64,000 nt of DNA from Paenirhizobium daejeonense (GTDB lineage Bacteria > Pseudomonadota > Alphaproteobacteria > Rhizobiales > Rhizobiaceae). Positions within the stretch are counted from its first letter, which is position 1; each line of letters starts with the position of its first letter. The position numbers were made by a program, and so were the translations under genes. Location of the stretch: contig NZ_JACLAL010000006.1 in NCBI RefSeq assembly GCF_014280875.1, positions 62,001-126,000 of the forward strand, written 5' to 3'. The notes below the pieces were generated by a model, which saw only the letters and a program-made list of their open reading frames with translations, had not been told where the DNA came from and searched no databases. This document shows, one piece after another, positions 9,557 to 19,760 of the stretch.

Positions 9557-10078
9557 TCAGCGACCGAGGGTCGCAGCCAGATCGGCTCTGATCAGCTCAG
9601 CAAGTTGATGAGCGGCGCGATCCTCTCCGTTGAGAATGGCGCGGCGTTTGGCGAATTCTTGCTCGGGGAAATCGACAAGGGCAACGGTCTGCCGTCGGGC
9701 TGTACGCAGTGTTACGTCGTCGGAAATACGCTTCAGCGTGTAGGAAGCCGTCACAATAACGCGACCCACGTTCGGGTTGTCGGTATTCCTCTGCAATTCC
9801 ACGCCCGACACCGACGAGGTGACGTTCAACTGCACCCTGTACTGGGGAGTCTTCGCCTCGCCTGCTCCGCCGCTCGAGAGGAAGATCAGGCGATTGCGAA
9901 CCTCCAATCCGACGCGGCTGCCTACGTCGGAATAGGCGATTGCAGCCAGATTCTCGCTCGTTCCCGAAGCCTCGTCATAGAGTGGGCGAACCTGGCAACC
10001 GGCGAGAAGAGCAGCAAGACCAAGGCCAAGCAGAATGCTGGCCTGGCGTCGCGGCAGGCGTACGGAATCAGACGACAA
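9557..10078 (-). CDS. lptE: LPS-assembly lipoprotein LptE
   Basis: Outer-membrane lipoprotein that plugs the LptD channel and helps insert lipopolysaccharide. The 173-residue product has a lipoprotein signal with lipobox LLAGC; the modified cysteine is about residue 28. The start is TTG. An in-frame TGA lies two codons upstream and no ATG or GTG precedes the hydrophobic segment, so the rare start is forced; an AAGGA ribosome-binding site lies nine bases in front. The start lies 11 bases inside the 3' end of leuS, indicating coupling. Sequence similarity in this family is low, so the call rests on lipobox, size and the leuS-holA context. Confidence 0.85.
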   Translation of the reverse strand: MSSDSVRLPRRQASILLGLGLAALLAGCQVRPLYDEASGTSENLAAIAYSDVGSRVGLEVRNRLIFLSSGGAGEAKTPQYRVQLNVTSSVSGVELQRNTDNPNVGRVIVTASYTLKRISDDVTLRTARRQTVALVDFPEQEFAKRRAILNGEDRAAHQLAELIRADLAATLGR

Positions 10079-12695
10079 TGTTCACAATCCTTAGCGGTAC
10101 GACAATGACCTTTTTCGGCGGCTGTCCATTGAGGGCTGCCTTTACGGCATCCAGTGCGAGAACCGCAGCTTGCACGGCATTCTGATCCGCGTCGCGTGCA
10201 ATTGTCAATTCGGCGCGCTTCTTACCATTGATCTGAACCGGTAGGACGACGTCATTCTCGACGACGAGGTCCGGGTCGAAAGTCGGCCAGGCCGCGTTAG
10301 CGACGAGGCCTTCGCCGCCAATGGCCTGCCAGCATTCTTCCGCCAGGTGCGGGGTCATCGGAGCGACCAGTTGGACGAGGATACCGGCAGCATCGCGAAC
10401 CGCGGCGACGTAGGCCGCGTCGGCCTTGCCGGCGGCGACTGTCGTCAGCGGGGTCGCAAGCGCGTTCACCAGTTCATAGATGCGGGCGATCGCCTTGTTG
10501 AACGACAGCTTGTCGAGATCGCCCTGCACCGCCCTCAGCGTACGATGCGTGATCTGGGAAATCGCCAGAGCCTCACCTTCCTTAGCCGGAGTCGGTTGTG
10601 TCTTGGAAAGGACATCGGCAGCTTCGGAGATCAGGCGCCATACGCGCTGAACGAAACGATGGGCGCCTTCGACCCCGGCTTCGGACCAGATGACGTCGCG
10701 GTCTGGCGGAGAGTCGGAGAGAACGAAGAAGCGGGCGGTGTCGGCGCCGTAGGACGCGATGATGTCATCGGGATCCACGACGTTCTTCTTCGACTTCGAC
10801 ATCTTCTCGATGGAGCCGATGGTGACTTCCTCACCGCTGGTCAGAAGAGTCGCGCGGCGGCCGCCTTCGATTTCCTCGATGCGGATATCGGCCGGAGCCA
10901 CCCACTGGCCGCTGTTACCGGTTCCAAGACGATAGGTTTCATGGACCACCATGCCCTGCGTAAAGAGGCCTTTGAAGGGTTCCTTGACGCTGACATGGCC
11001 CGTTTCACGCATGGCGCGGGTGAAGAAGCGGGAATAGAGCAGATGCAGGATCGCGTGCTCGATGCCGCCGATATACTGATCGACCGGCAGCCAGTGGTCG
11101 GCGATGGCCGGCACCGTCGGCAGATCCTCGCGCGGGGCAGTGAAGCGGGCAAAATACCAGCTCGAATCGACGAATGTATCCATCGTGTCGGTTTCACGAC
11201 GTGCATCCTTGCCGCATTCGGGGCAGGCCACATGACGCCAGGTCGCATGGCGATCCAGCGGGTTGCCGGGAACGTCGAATGTCACGTCGTCGGGCAACTT
11301 GACCGGCAGGTCCTTCTTCGGGACGGGGACGACGCCGCAGGCTTCGCAATGAATGACCGGGATCGGGCAACCCCAGTAGCGCTGACGCGAAATGCCCCAG
11401 TCGCGCAGGCGGAAATTGACCTTGCGCTCGCCTTGCGGTGCGTTGCCCAGCAAGGTGTCCGACAGGCGGCCCGCGACCGTTTCGAAGGCTTCCATCGTCG
11501 ACATGCCGTCGAGGAAGCGGGAATTGATCATGACGCCGTCGCCGTCATAGGCAGTGTCGCCGATGGTGAATGTTGCTGCATCGCCATCGGCAGGCATGAC
11601 GACGGGCACGATCGGAAGATGATACTTACGGGCGAAATCGAGGTCGCGCTGGTCACCGGACGGGCAACCGAAGATTGCGCCGGTGCCATAATCCATCAGC
11701 ACGAAGTTGGCGATGTAGACGGGCAGTTCCCAGGAAGCATCGAAGGGATGGCGAACCTTGACGCCGGTGTCCATGCCCTTTTTCTCAGCGGTTTCCAGGG
11801 CAGCAAGTGACGTCCCGGCGCGGCGGCATTCGTCGCAGAATGCGGCGACTTCCGCGTTGTTCTCGGAAATCGCCTTTGCCAGCGGATGATCCGCGGCAAT
11901 CGCCAGGAACGAGGCGCCGAACAGCGTGTCCGGACGGGTGGTGTAAACGGTGACTTCCGAATGGCCCGCAGGCGCGCCGGAGGCAATTTCCCAGCGCAGC
12001 GACAGGCCTTCCGAACGGCCGATCCAGTTCTTCTGCATCAGGCGAACTTTTTCAGGCCACTGGTCGAGCGTGTCGAGTGCGTCGAGCAGGTCCTGGCTGA
12101 AGTCGGTGATCTTGAAGAACCACTGAACGAGATCGCGCTGTTCCACCAGCGCGCCGGAGCGCCAGCCGCGACCATCGATGACCTGTTCGTTGGCGAGCAC
12201 GGTCTGGTCGACCGGGTCCCAGTTCACCTTGGACTGCTTGCGGTAGACCAGCCCCTTTTCCATCATGTCGAGGAAAAGGTATTGCTGCCGATGATAATAC
12301 TCGACATCGCAGGTGGCGAATTCGCGGGACCAGTCGAGCGACAGTCCCATCGACTTCAGCTGCCCGCGCATGGTGGCGATGTTCTGGTAGGTCCATTCCT
12401 TTGGGTGAACCTTGTTCTGCATGGCGGCGTTTTCTGCCGGCATGCCGAAAGCGTCCCAGCCCATCGGGTGCAGAACGCTGTAACCCCGGGCGCGCTTGTA
12501 GCGGGCGACCACGTCACCCATCGCATAGTTGCGGACATGGCCCATATGGATGCGCCCCGACGGATAGGGGAACATTTCGAGCACGTAATACTTCTCGCGC
12601 TTGTCGTTGTTGTCGGTGACGAAGACGCCTGCTTCGGACCATTTCGCCTGCCAACGGGGCTCGGCGTCGCGCGGATTGTAACGTTCGGTGGCCAT
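10068..12695 (-). CDS. leuS: Leucine--tRNA ligase
   Basis: Class I aminoacyl-tRNA synthetase charging tRNA-Leu. The 875-residue product has the HIGH-type signature HMGH at residues 50-53 (context [11 protein letters not shown]), the CP1 editing domain with TTRPDTLFG, a zinc-type CxxC...CxxC segment (CEACG and CPECG) and the KMSKS loop EKMSKSKKN near residue 632. Length is normal for bacterial LeuRS. It is the first gene of the leuS-lptE-holA operon; 190 bases separate its start from that of divergent yggS, so a promoter pair should lie there. I see no T-box or leader peptide. Confidence 0.97.
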   Translation of the reverse strand: MATERYNPRDAEPRWQAKWSEAGVFVTDNNDKREKYYVLEMFPYPSGRIHMGHVRNYAMGDVVARYKRARGYSVLHPMGWDAFGMPAENAAMQNKVHPKEWTYQNIATMRGQLKSMGLSLDWSREFATCDVEYYHRQQYLFLDMMEKGLVYRKQSKVNWDPVDQTVLANEQVIDGRGWRSGALVEQRDLVQWFFKITDFSQDLLDALDTLDQWPEKVRLMQKNWIGRSEGLSLRWEIASGAPAGHSEVTVYTTRPDTLFGASFLAIAADHPLAKAISENNAEVAAFCDECRRAGTSLAALETAEKKGMDTGVKVRHPFDASWELPVYIANFVLMDYGTGAIFGCPSGDQRDLDFARKYHLPIVPVVMPADGDAATFTIGDTAYDGDGVMINSRFLDGMSTMEAFETVAGRLSDTLLGNAPQGERKVNFRLRDWGISRQRYWGCPIPVIHCEACGVVPVPKKDLPVKLPDDVTFDVPGNPLDRHATWRHVACPECGKDARRETDTMDTFVDSSWYFARFTAPREDLPTVPAIADHWLPVDQYIGGIEHAILHLLYSRFFTRAMRETGHVSVKEPFKGLFTQGMVVHETYRLGTGNSGQWVAPADIRIEEIEGGRRATLLTSGEEVTIGSIEKMSKSKKNVVDPDDIIASYGADTARFFVLSDSPPDRDVIWSEAGVEGAHRFVQRVWRLISEAADVLSKTQPTPAKEGEALAISQITHRTLRAVQGDLDKLSFNKAIARIYELVNALATPLTTVAAGKADAAYVAAVRDAAGILVQLVAPMTPHLAEECWQAIGGEGLVANAAWPTFDPDLVVENDVVLPVQINGKKRAELTIARDADQNAVQAAVLALDAVKAALNGQPPKKVIVVPLRIVNIVV

Positions 12696-12885
12696 TTATC
12701 GCATTTCCGGAGTAGTAAGAAAGGAAGGCGTGACCTTCACCACGAAACCGGCCAAGCGTCAAGTTTTTGAGCGCCCTAAACCGGCTTTGGAGACGACCGC
12801 GCAGGCAGGTTTGACGGGCGCATGCTTCGGGCTTGCATCGTTCCCTGCAGACAGGCGATTATGGCCGAAGCACAGCAGGAATCGA

Positions 12886-13557
12886 ATGGACAGGAATATG
12901 ACGGCAGTCGAAGGGTTGAACGAGGTCAGAGCGCGGCTTACGAAAGCAATTAAGGAAGCGGATCGTAAGCCGGATTCGGTAGCGTTGGTTGCTGTTTCCA
13001 AGACCTTCGACGCCGATGCAATCCGCCCGGCCATTGGTGCGGGCCAGCGGATATTTGGCGAGAATCGGGTTCAGGAAGCGCAGGGCAAATGGCCCGAGCT
13101 GAAGGCGGAGACCGCCGGCATCGAGCTTCATCTGATCGGCCCGCTGCAGTCGAACAAGGCGGCCGATGCGGTGGCGCTGTTTGATGTCATCGAAAGCGTG
13201 GACCGGGAAAAGATAGCGCGGGCGCTTGCCGATGAAATGAAACGGCAGGGCCGGAAGCTCGGCATCTATATTCAGGTCAATACAGGATTGGAGCCCCAGA
13301 AGGCCGGTATTGCACCTGATGATGTGGCTGCTTTCGTCGATCTGTGCCGGTCGGAACTGCAGCTCTCCGTGGAAGGCCTGATGTGCATTCCGCCGGCCGA
13401 CGAAAATCCCGGCCCGCATTTCGCGCTGCTGGCGAAGCTTGCCTCGGAAAATGGTCTGTCGAAGCTTTCCATGGGCATGTCCGGCGATTTCGAGACGGCG
13501 ATTGCCTTCGGCGCGACGAGCGTGCGTGTCGGATCGGCCATTTTCGGTACCCGCTGA
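12886..13557 (+). CDS. yggS: YggS/PLPBP-family pyridoxal 5'-phosphate homeostasis protein
   Basis: Single-domain, non-catalytic PLP-binding TIM-barrel protein that buffers pyridoxal phosphate and affects amino-acid and keto-acid balance. The product of 223 residues has the PLP lysine in VALVAVSKTF (Lys39 with this start), GENRVQE, the HLIGPLQSNK segment and the C-terminal SMGMSGDFETAI phosphate-binding segment. The frame is open back to 12688, but that extension is unlike the family. ATG 12886, with AGGA five bases upstream, is preferred; ATG 12898 is also possible. Divergent from leuS. Confidence 0.9.
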   Translation: MDRNMTAVEGLNEVRARLTKAIKEADRKPDSVALVAVSKTFDADAIRPAIGAGQRIFGENRVQEAQGKWPELKAETAGIELHLIGPLQSNKAADAVALFDVIESVDREKIARALADEMKRQGRKLGIYIQVNTGLEPQKAGIAPDDVAAFVDLCRSELQLSVEGLMCIPPADENPGPHFALLAKLASENGLSKLSMGMSGDFETAIAFGATSVRVGSAIFGTR

Positions 13558-13678
13558 GCGGGATATGGCCTCGTATCTTCGCCTTATGACCTAGGGCTTT
13601 GGTCTGACTTTCCTCCCTGGGGGCCGGTGCCTACTATCGCGCGCGACATCACGTCGGGCATTGCAGTGGGAGGAAGTC

Positions 13679-15586
13679 ATGCAGAGCAACTATCTGGAAA
13701 CCTATCAGTCGTGGATGGGGGAACCGGAGGCATTCTGGAAAGCCCAGGCGGACAGGCTCGACTGGTTCAAGCCGGCGGACAAGGTGTTCGACGGCGACGC
13801 CGGCCTTTATGGTCGCTGGTTTGCGGGTGCCGAAACCAATACCTGCCACAACTGTCTCGATCGCCACGTTGCCGCCGGACGCGGCGAGGACACCGCTGTG
13901 ATCTACGACAGTCCGATGACCGGCGCGAAGAAGCGCTACAGCTTCGATGACGTGCTGGCCGAAGTGATGGCAATCGCCGCCGTCCTCAGGAACCACGGTG
14001 TTGCGAAGGGCGATCGGGTCATCATCTATATGCCGATGATCCCGGAAGCGGTGTTCTCAATGCTTGCATGTGCCCGCATCGGGGCCATTCATTCGGTGGT
14101 TTTTGGCGGCTTTGCCGCAAGCGAGCTGGCAACGCGCATCGATGATTGCGGCGCAAAGGTCGTGATCAGCGCGAGCTGTGGCCTGGAACCGGGTCGCATC
14201 ATTCCCTATAAGCCGCTGCTCGATCATGCACTCGACATGGCCAAGGTAAAGCCGGAATATTGCTTCGTGCTGCAGCGTGACGAGTTGCATGCTCCGTTGC
14301 GTTACGAGCATGGCGACGTGGATTTTGCCAAGGCCGTCGAAGTCGAACGGATCAATGGCACGCCTGTCGCCTGTGAGCCGGTTGCGGCCACGGATCCCCT
14401 TTATATTCTGTATACCTCAGGCACGACCGGCCAGCCGAAAGGCGTGGTGCGCGACAATGGCGGTCACATGGTGGCGCTCGCCTGGACGATGGAAAACATC
14501 TACGGGGTCAAGCCCGGCGAAGTCTTCTGGGCGGCCTCCGATATCGGTTGGGTCGTCGGTCACTCCTATATCGTTTACGGACCGCTGCTTGCTGGCAATA
14601 CGACGGTGATTTTCGAAGGCAAACCGGTTGGAACGCCTGATGCCGGAACCTTCTGGCGCGTGGTGGCCGAGCATGACGTCAAGGCTCTCTTCACCGCGCC
14701 GACCGCATTCCGCGCCATTCGCCGTGACGATCCGGATGGTGAGTTGATCCGTAAATACGACAGCTCCGGTCTCAGGGCGCTGTTCCTTGCCGGCGAGCGG
14801 GCTGATCCGGAAACCATCAAATGGGCAGAGAAGATGCTCAAAGTGCCGGTAATCGACCACTGGTGGCAGACGGAAACCGGCTGGGCGATTGCTGCAAATC
14901 CCGCGGGCCTCGGTCTCCTGCCGGTCAAATACGGCTCTCCCGCCGTACCGATGCCGGGCTACGGGGTTGAGGTGCTGGATGATGCCGGCCATCCAGTGCC
15001 GCGTGGCACGCTCGGCAATATCGTCGTGAAACTGCCGCTGCCGCCCGGTTGCCTTGTGACCTTCTGGAATGCCGACGAGCGTTTCCGCTCGTCCTGCCTC
15101 GAGGAGTTTCCCGGCTATTACAAGACGGCCGATGCCGGCATTGTCGATGAAGACGGCTATGTCTTCGTCATGGCGCGCACGGACGACATCATCAATTGCG
15201 CTGGCCATCGGCTGTCGACCGGTGCCATGGAGGAAGTCTGTGCCATGCATCCGGATGTCGCGGAATGCGCGGTCATCGGTATTGCCGATGAACTCAAGGG
15301 CCAGATCCCCTGCGGCTTTCTGGTGCTGAAGCGCGACGTGAACCGCGATTTCAGCGCGATCCAGCGTGAGATCGTGCAGCTCGTCCGTGACGAGATCGGG
15401 CCGGTTGCAGCATTCAAGACGGTGATGAAGGTCGAGCGCCTGCCGAAGACACGGTCAGGCAAGATCCTGCGTGGAACCATGCAGAAGATCGCAGACGGTC
15501 TGCCGTGGAAGATGCCCGCGACGATCGACGACCCGGTTATCCTCGACGAGATCACCGTCGTGCTGAAATCACACGGTCACGGCTAA
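13679..15586 (+). CDS. prpE: Propionyl-CoA synthetase (AMP-forming)
   Basis: Acyl-CoA synthetase of the ANL superfamily that activates propionate through propionyl-AMP. The 635-residue product has the PrpE-type N-terminus (YQSWMGEPEAFW), the P-loop YTSGTTGQPKG near residue 246, the WWQTETGW core motif, the CAGHRLSTG hinge region and the C-terminal [10 protein letters not shown] whose lysine (about 593) is the usual acetylation switch. An in-frame TTG at 13661 exists, but ATG 13679 has a strong GGGAGGAAG site. It is clearly related to the acsA product at 16639 but distinct. Propionate preference is inferred from resemblance to PrpE/ACSS3; a short-chain acyl range is possible. Confidence 0.82.
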   Translation: MQSNYLETYQSWMGEPEAFWKAQADRLDWFKPADKVFDGDAGLYGRWFAGAETNTCHNCLDRHVAAGRGEDTAVIYDSPMTGAKKRYSFDDVLAEVMAIAAVLRNHGVAKGDRVIIYMPMIPEAVFSMLACARIGAIHSVVFGGFAASELATRIDDCGAKVVISASCGLEPGRIIPYKPLLDHALDMAKVKPEYCFVLQRDELHAPLRYEHGDVDFAKAVEVERINGTPVACEPVAATDPLYILYTSGTTGQPKGVVRDNGGHMVALAWTMENIYGVKPGEVFWAASDIGWVVGHSYIVYGPLLAGNTTVIFEGKPVGTPDAGTFWRVVAEHDVKALFTAPTAFRAIRRDDPDGELIRKYDSSGLRALFLAGERADPETIKWAEKMLKVPVIDHWWQTETGWAIAANPAGLGLLPVKYGSPAVPMPGYGVEVLDDAGHPVPRGTLGNIVVKLPLPPGCLVTFWNADERFRSSCLEEFPGYYKTADAGIVDEDGYVFVMARTDDIINCAGHRLSTGAMEEVCAMHPDVAECAVIGIADELKGQIPCGFLVLKRDVNRDFSAIQREIVQLVRDEIGPVAAFKTVMKVERLPKTRSGKILRGTMQKIADGLPWKMPATIDDPVILDEITVVLKSHGHG

Positions 15587-15646
15587 GAACAGCTTATAGG
15601 TCTGCGTGATTGCCTCAGGCGTCTTCGGATCTGAAGCGGACATGAA

Positions 15647-15677
15647 AAAAGCCCCGGCGTCAGACGCCGGGGCTTTT
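15647..15677. terminator. Bidirectional terminator between prpE and trcR
   Basis: A perfect 10-base stem GCCCCGGCGT/ACGCCGGGGC (15651-15660 with 15664-15673) with a three-base loop is flanked by six A on the left and four T on the right. It can therefore end both the rightward prpE transcript and the leftward trcR transcript. Confidence 0.9.
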
Positions 15678-15699
15678 CAATTAGCCGGATTTGATCGCT

Positions 15700-16401
15700 T
15701 CAGAAGCGGTCGTCGTCCTCGTCATCATTGCGGTCGGATTTCAGCGACTGAAGTTTGGAGAAGACGGCGTTGACGTCGATTTCCTTCTCTTCCTCGCGAT
15801 CGTAGCTGAAGCCGAGGTTTTCGGTCTCGTTGGCTGCCTGCAGGGTCGCGCCGAGCTCGGCGGCGGTCGGCAGCGGACGGCCCTTCGATGCCTTTTCCAC
15901 TTCGAGATCGAGGTCGATCTGGCTGCAGAGGCCGAGCGTTACCGGGTCCATCGGGGTCAGGTTCGCCGAGTTCCAGTGGGTGCGGTCGCGGATCTGCTCG
16001 ATTGTGCTCTTGGTCGTGCCGACCAGACGCGAAATCTGGGCGTCCTTGAGTTCGGGATGGTTGCGAACGAGCCAGAGAATGGCGTTCGGGCGATCCTGGC
16101 GCTTGGAAACCGGCGTGTAACGCGGACCGCGGCGCTTGGAGTCGGGAACCCGTACCTTCGGCTCGGAAATCTTCAGCTTGTAGTTTACATCGGCTTCTGC
16201 ACGGGCGATTTCGTCGCGCGAGAGCTGGCCGGTGGAGATCGGATCAAGCCCTTTGATGCCCTGCGCTGCTTCGCCGTCTGCAATGGCTTTGACCTCAAGC
16301 GGGTGAAGTTTGCAGAACTGCGCGATCTGATCGAATGACAGCGCGGTGTTGTCGACCAGCCATACGGCAGTGGCCTTCGGCATAAGCAAGGTCTGAGCCA
16401 T
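15700..16401 (-). CDS. trcR: DUF1013 family protein, cell cycle transcriptional regulator TrcR
   Basis: A 233-residue member of the DUF1013 family, restricted to alphaproteobacteria and now commonly named TrcR, a cell-cycle transcription regulator. Residues 1-45 (MAQTLLMPKATAVWLVDNTA) are the conserved N-terminus. A helix-turn-helix-like segment around NAILWLVRNHPELKDAQISR and VGTTKSTIEQIRDR lies near residues 105-140, and the C-terminus is very acidic. The frame stays open far upstream, through acsA on the other strand, but ATG 16401 matches the family start. Divergent from acsA; the 237-base gap must hold both promoters. DNA targets cannot be told from sequence. Confidence 0.9.
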   Translation of the reverse strand: MAQTLLMPKATAVWLVDNTALSFDQIAQFCKLHPLEVKAIADGEAAQGIKGLDPISTGQLSRDEIARAEADVNYKLKISEPKVRVPDSKRRGPRYTPVSKRQDRPNAILWLVRNHPELKDAQISRLVGTTKSTIEQIRDRTHWNSANLTPMDPVTLGLCSQIDLDLEVEKASKGRPLPTAAELGATLQAANETENLGFSYDREEEKEIDVNAVFSKLQSLKSDRNDDEDDDRF

Positions 16402-16638
16402 GGATATAATCCTTCTTCGCGTCCGCGCCGGGTGTCGCGGGCCGTGGGTCTTAACCACAATTTCCGGGAAATCATCGGTCTTATACGCGGATTGTATCGT
16501 AATTGCAATTCTTGAAGGCCCGAATGACCTTTGTCTAATTGCTGGAGGCTTGCGAACTGCTATGAATGAGTCACATGGACCGGGTAGGAGTGGTCCGCGG
16601 CCGTCAGGAAACTGGTGCGTCAACGTGAGGAGGAATTC

Positions 16639-18591
16639 ATGTCTGCCAAGATTTATCCGGTGCTCAAATCGGCGAAAACCCGCGCCTTGATCGACAAGGA
16701 CAAATACCTGAAATGGTATGAGGAAAGCATCGAAAATCCCGAGAAGTTCTGGGACAAGCACGGCAAGCGCATCGACTGGTTCAAGCCGTATACCAAGATC
16801 AAGAACACCAATTTCAAGGGCAAGGTTTCCATCAAGTGGTTTGAAGACGGTCTGACGAACGTCTCCTACAACTGTATCGACCGTCACCTGAAGACCCACG
16901 GCGAGCGCACTGCGATCATCTGGGAAGGCGACAATCCCTATATCGACAAGAAGATCACCTATAACCAGCTTTACGATGCCGTCTGCCGCCTCGCCAACGT
17001 GCTGAAGGAGCAGGGCGTCAAGAAGGGTGATCGTGTCACCATCTACATGCCGATGATCCCCGAGGCGGCCTATGCCATGCTCGCCTGCGCCCGCATCGGC
17101 GCCATCCATTCCGTCGTCTTCGGAGGCTTCAGCCCCGAGGCGCTCGCCGGCCGTATCGTCGACTGTGAATCCACCTTCGTGATTACCTGCGACGAAGGCG
17201 TGCGCGGCGGTAAACCCGTGCCGCTCAAGGAAAATACCGATATCGCCATCGATATCGCCGCCAAGCAGTATGTCATCGTCAACAAGGTCATGGTCGTTCG
17301 CCGCACCGGCGGCAAGATCGGCTGGGCGCCAGGGCGCGACATCTGGTATCATCAGGAAGTCGCCAAGGCGAAACCGGATTGCCCGCCGGTCAAGATGAAG
17401 GCGGAAGATCCGCTGTTCATCCTCTATACCTCGGGTTCGACCGGCAAGCCCAAGGGCGTGCTGCACACCACGGGCGGCTATCTCGTCTACGCCTCGATGA
17501 CCCATGAATACGTGTTCGACTACAAGGACGGCGAGATCTACTGGTGCACGGCCGATGTGGGCTGGGTGACGGGTCACTCCTATATCGTCTACGGACCGTT
17601 GGCGAACTGCGCCACGACGCTGATGTTCGAGGGCGTGCCGAACTTCCCGGATCAGGGTCGTTTCTGGGAAGTGATCGACAAGCACAAGGTCAATGTCTTC
17701 TACACCGCGCCGACCGCCATCCGCTCGTTGATGGGTGCTGGCGACGAGTTCGTGAAGCGTTCCTCGCGCTCGTCGCTCCGACTTCTCGGCTCTGTGGGCG
17801 AGCCGATCAACCCGGAAGCATGGGAATGGTATTACAACGTCGTTGGCGACCAGAAGTCACCGATCGTCGATACCTGGTGGCAGACAGAAACCGGCGGTAT
17901 CCTCATCTCGCCGCTGCCAGGCGCCACGGATCTGAAGCCGGGTTCGGCCACCCTGCCCTTCTTCGGCGTCAAGCCGGAACTGGTTGACAATGAAGGCAAG
18001 GTGCTGGAAGGCGCCACCGACGGCAATCTCTGCATTACCGACAGCTGGCCCGGTCAGGCGCGCAGCATCTACGGCGACCACAACCGTTTTGCCCAGACAT
18101 ACTTTTCCACCTACAAGGGCAAGTATTTCACCGGTGACGGCTGCCGGCGCGACGAGGACGGCTATTACTGGATCACCGGGCGCGTCGATGACGTCCTGAA
18201 TGTCTCGGGTCACCGTCTCGGCACGGCGGAAGTCGAATCGGCGCTGGTTTCGCATCATCTGGTGTCGGAAGCTGCCGTCGTCGGCTATCCGCATCCGATC
18301 AAGGGACAGGGCATCTATTGCTATGTCACCCTTATGGCCGATCACGATGGCGACGAGGCGCTGCGCCAGGCGTTGATCAAGCATGTCCGCTCGGAAATCG
18401 GGCCGATTGCCACGCCGGACAAGATCCAGTTCGCTCCGGGCCTGCCCAAGACCCGTTCCGGCAAGATCATGCGCCGCATCCTGCGCAAGATCGCCGAAGA
18501 CGATTTCAGCGCTCTCGGCGATACCTCGACGCTTGCCGATCCGGCTGTGGTCGATGATCTGATCGAGAACCGCCAGAACCGCAGCGCGTGA
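16639..18591 (+). CDS. acsA: Acetate--CoA ligase
   Basis: AMP-forming acetyl-CoA synthetase converting acetate, ATP and CoA to acetyl-CoA in the cytoplasm. The 650-residue length is typical. It has the N-terminal [20 protein letters not shown] segment, the P-loop [11 protein letters not shown] near residue 264, the tryptophan that limits the acyl pocket in WWQTETGG, and [12 protein letters not shown] with the regulatory lysine near residue 609. An in-frame GTG at 16615 is disfavoured because GAGGAGGAA lies just before ATG 16639. The close paralogue prpE lies 1 kb upstream on the same strand. Confidence 0.95.
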   Translation: MSAKIYPVLKSAKTRALIDKDKYLKWYEESIENPEKFWDKHGKRIDWFKPYTKIKNTNFKGKVSIKWFEDGLTNVSYNCIDRHLKTHGERTAIIWEGDNPYIDKKITYNQLYDAVCRLANVLKEQGVKKGDRVTIYMPMIPEAAYAMLACARIGAIHSVVFGGFSPEALAGRIVDCESTFVITCDEGVRGGKPVPLKENTDIAIDIAAKQYVIVNKVMVVRRTGGKIGWAPGRDIWYHQEVAKAKPDCPPVKMKAEDPLFILYTSGSTGKPKGVLHTTGGYLVYASMTHEYVFDYKDGEIYWCTADVGWVTGHSYIVYGPLANCATTLMFEGVPNFPDQGRFWEVIDKHKVNVFYTAPTAIRSLMGAGDEFVKRSSRSSLRLLGSVGEPINPEAWEWYYNVVGDQKSPIVDTWWQTETGGILISPLPGATDLKPGSATLPFFGVKPELVDNEGKVLEGATDGNLCITDSWPGQARSIYGDHNRFAQTYFSTYKGKYFTGDGCRRDEDGYYWITGRVDDVLNVSGHRLGTAEVESALVSHHLVSEAAVVGYPHPIKGQGIYCYVTLMADHDGDEALRQALIKHVRSEIGPIATPDKIQFAPGLPKTRSGKIMRRILRKIAEDDFSALGDTSTLADPAVVDDLIENRQNRSA

Positions 18592-18617
18592 GATTTCACG
18601 GCAGTCTGAAAAACAGG

Positions 18618-18640
18618 GGCCCCTTTCGAGGGGCCTTTTT
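18618..18640. terminator. Terminator after acsA
   Basis: Stem GGCCCC/GGGGCC (18618-18623 with 18630-18635) with a six-base loop is followed by five T. On the other strand it is preceded by a short A-rich run, so it may also end the leftward Excalibur gene. Confidence 0.75.
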
Positions 18641-18648
18641 CATACGGC

Positions 18649-18924
18649 TCAACAGCCGATGGCGTTGCGGATCTCCTCAACCTGTTCCAGCGTGTAGCAA
18701 ATATTTTCGCAAGGAATTCCATCCTTGTCGGCATCGGCGCGGCGATATCCGTTGCACCAGAGTTCAACCGCTTCCTCGCAGCTTGCCACCTGCTTGCATG
18801 TCTGGGCGGCCGCGAGCATGATCGTGCCCTTGGAGTTCCTTGCCGAAGCTGCATCAGCAGCCTGGGCTGCCAGCAAAAAAGCCATCAGCGGCAATTCGAT
18901 CGGAAACAGGTGCTTGAGCGACAT
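18649..18924 (-). CDS. Secreted Excalibur calcium-binding domain mini-protein
   Basis: A 91-residue protein with an N-terminal hydrophobic signal (cleavage likely after AADA, about residues 22-25) and, near residues 62-75, ADADKDGIPCENIC, an exact match to the DxDxDGxxCE Excalibur calcium-binding motif. Several cysteines (TCKQ, SCEE, WCNG, PCEN, IC, GC) suggest disulfides in the periplasm. The gene lies 93 bases downstream of a secreted SNase-like nuclease on the same strand. Established knowledge: Excalibur domains are often fused to thermonuclease domains, so the pair may be a split form. Function is not known; calcium binding is inferred from the motif. Confidence 0.8.
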   Translation of the reverse strand: MSLKHLFPIELPLMAFLLAAQAADAASARNSKGTIMLAAAQTCKQVASCEEAVELWCNGYRRADADKDGIPCENICYTLEQVEEIRNAIGC

Positions 18925-19017
18925 CTTTATCTTCGGTCCCTTGCGGAGGGATAGAAGAGGATCGGGCGGGACCTGTCCAGCAATCGCTGACAGCTCAGGC
19001 GTGCAGGTTCCTGTTTC

Positions 19018-19476
19018 TCAAGGGCAGAAGGCGGTTTTCTTCCGCCCGCCCTGATATGGATCCACAAGACCCTCGTCCAGCAGGATGGAGGATGCGTCGC
19101 GGCCATCCTCCAGCTCGAGGCTCGCAACGACCCTGCCGAAATATTTGTCGCCGGAAATATTGGAGAGTGAAAGCGTGGCGGAGGAGGCGACGAGTTCCTC
19201 CAGAGCGGAATGCGCCCGTTCCGCCGCGTCGCGTGTCTCAGGGCAGCGAGACTTGAGCTCGGGCGCATCGATGCCGCGCAGCCGCACATAGGTCGTCACA
19301 TGCTGGTTCGGCCACGGCGTCGCATCCACAAGAACGGTGTCTCCGTCGATCACCCGGATTGCCGAGGCTTCCACCGGGCCGCTGATGCGCTGGCCAGCCA
19401 AAACTTCCTCCGCCGGACCGGCGGCGATCAGGCTGGTAAGGACAAGGCAAGAAAGACAGAATCGACGGCTTCGCAT
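19018..19476 (-). CDS. Secreted thermonuclease (SNase-like) family protein
   Basis: A 152-residue protein with a signal peptide (hydrophobic stretch about residues 8-27) and one staphylococcal-nuclease OB fold. It has the calcium and catalytic aspartates in VIDGDTV, RLRGIDAPE with the first active-site arginine, and KYFGRVVA with the second. A TTG six codons upstream is also in frame, but ATG 19476 gives a normal basic n-region. Neither start has a strong ribosome-binding site. It is probably periplasmic or secreted and may degrade extracellular nucleic acid; many small rhizobial members have no proven activity. The Excalibur mini-protein follows on the same strand. Confidence 0.85.
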   Translation of the reverse strand: MRSRRFCLSCLVLTSLIAAGPAEEVLAGQRISGPVEASAIRVIDGDTVLVDATPWPNQHVTTYVRLRGIDAPELKSRCPETRDAAERAHSALEELVASSATLSLSNISGDKYFGRVVASLELEDGRDASSILLDEGLVDPYQGGRKKTAFCP

Positions 19477-19538
19477 GAGAGGAATATATTCCAATACGAA
19501 GCGGCCAACAATAGGTATTTATTCTGCGCTCGATGCGA

Positions 19539-19760
19539 TCAGAAATCGATGGCGCGGCCGTTGATCTCCCAGTCGCCGAAACGGGCGGGGTCGGCACCGC
19601 CCCGGCCGCCGATTTCAGTCGGCGGCGCGGCCTGTTGCTCATTTCGCCGGCGTTCCTCGGCTTCTGCAAGCGCGCGCTTTGCCGCTTCGCTCAGAACCTT
19701 CACGGGTGCCTCGCTTTCGGTATTGACGGGATTGTTATCGTTATCGGCGTTGCTGCTCAT
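19539..19760 (-). CDS. Succinate dehydrogenase assembly factor 4 (DUF1674)
   Basis: A 73-residue DUF1674 protein. The N-terminal half is acidic and probably disordered. The C-terminal GRGGADPARFGDWEINGRAI segment is the hallmark of the SdhAF4/Sdh8 family, which in mitochondria protects flavinylated SdhA during complex II assembly. The role here is inferred from that family. It lies alone between the SNase gene and divergent htpX, away from any sdh gene in this window. Confidence 0.88.
   Translation of the reverse strand: MSSNADNDNNPVNTESEAPVKVLSEAAKRALAEAEERRRNEQQAAPPTEIGGRGGADPARFGDWEINGRAIDF

Noticed and set aside
16561..16690. Short frame beginning ATGAATGAGTC in the acsA leader
   Set aside because: It overlaps the acsA ribosome-binding site and coding region out of frame, and its composition is not protein-like.
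15700..17685. 661-codon minus-strand frame extending trcR far upstream
   Set aside because: Only the last 233 codons match the DUF1013 family; the extension is antisense to acsA.
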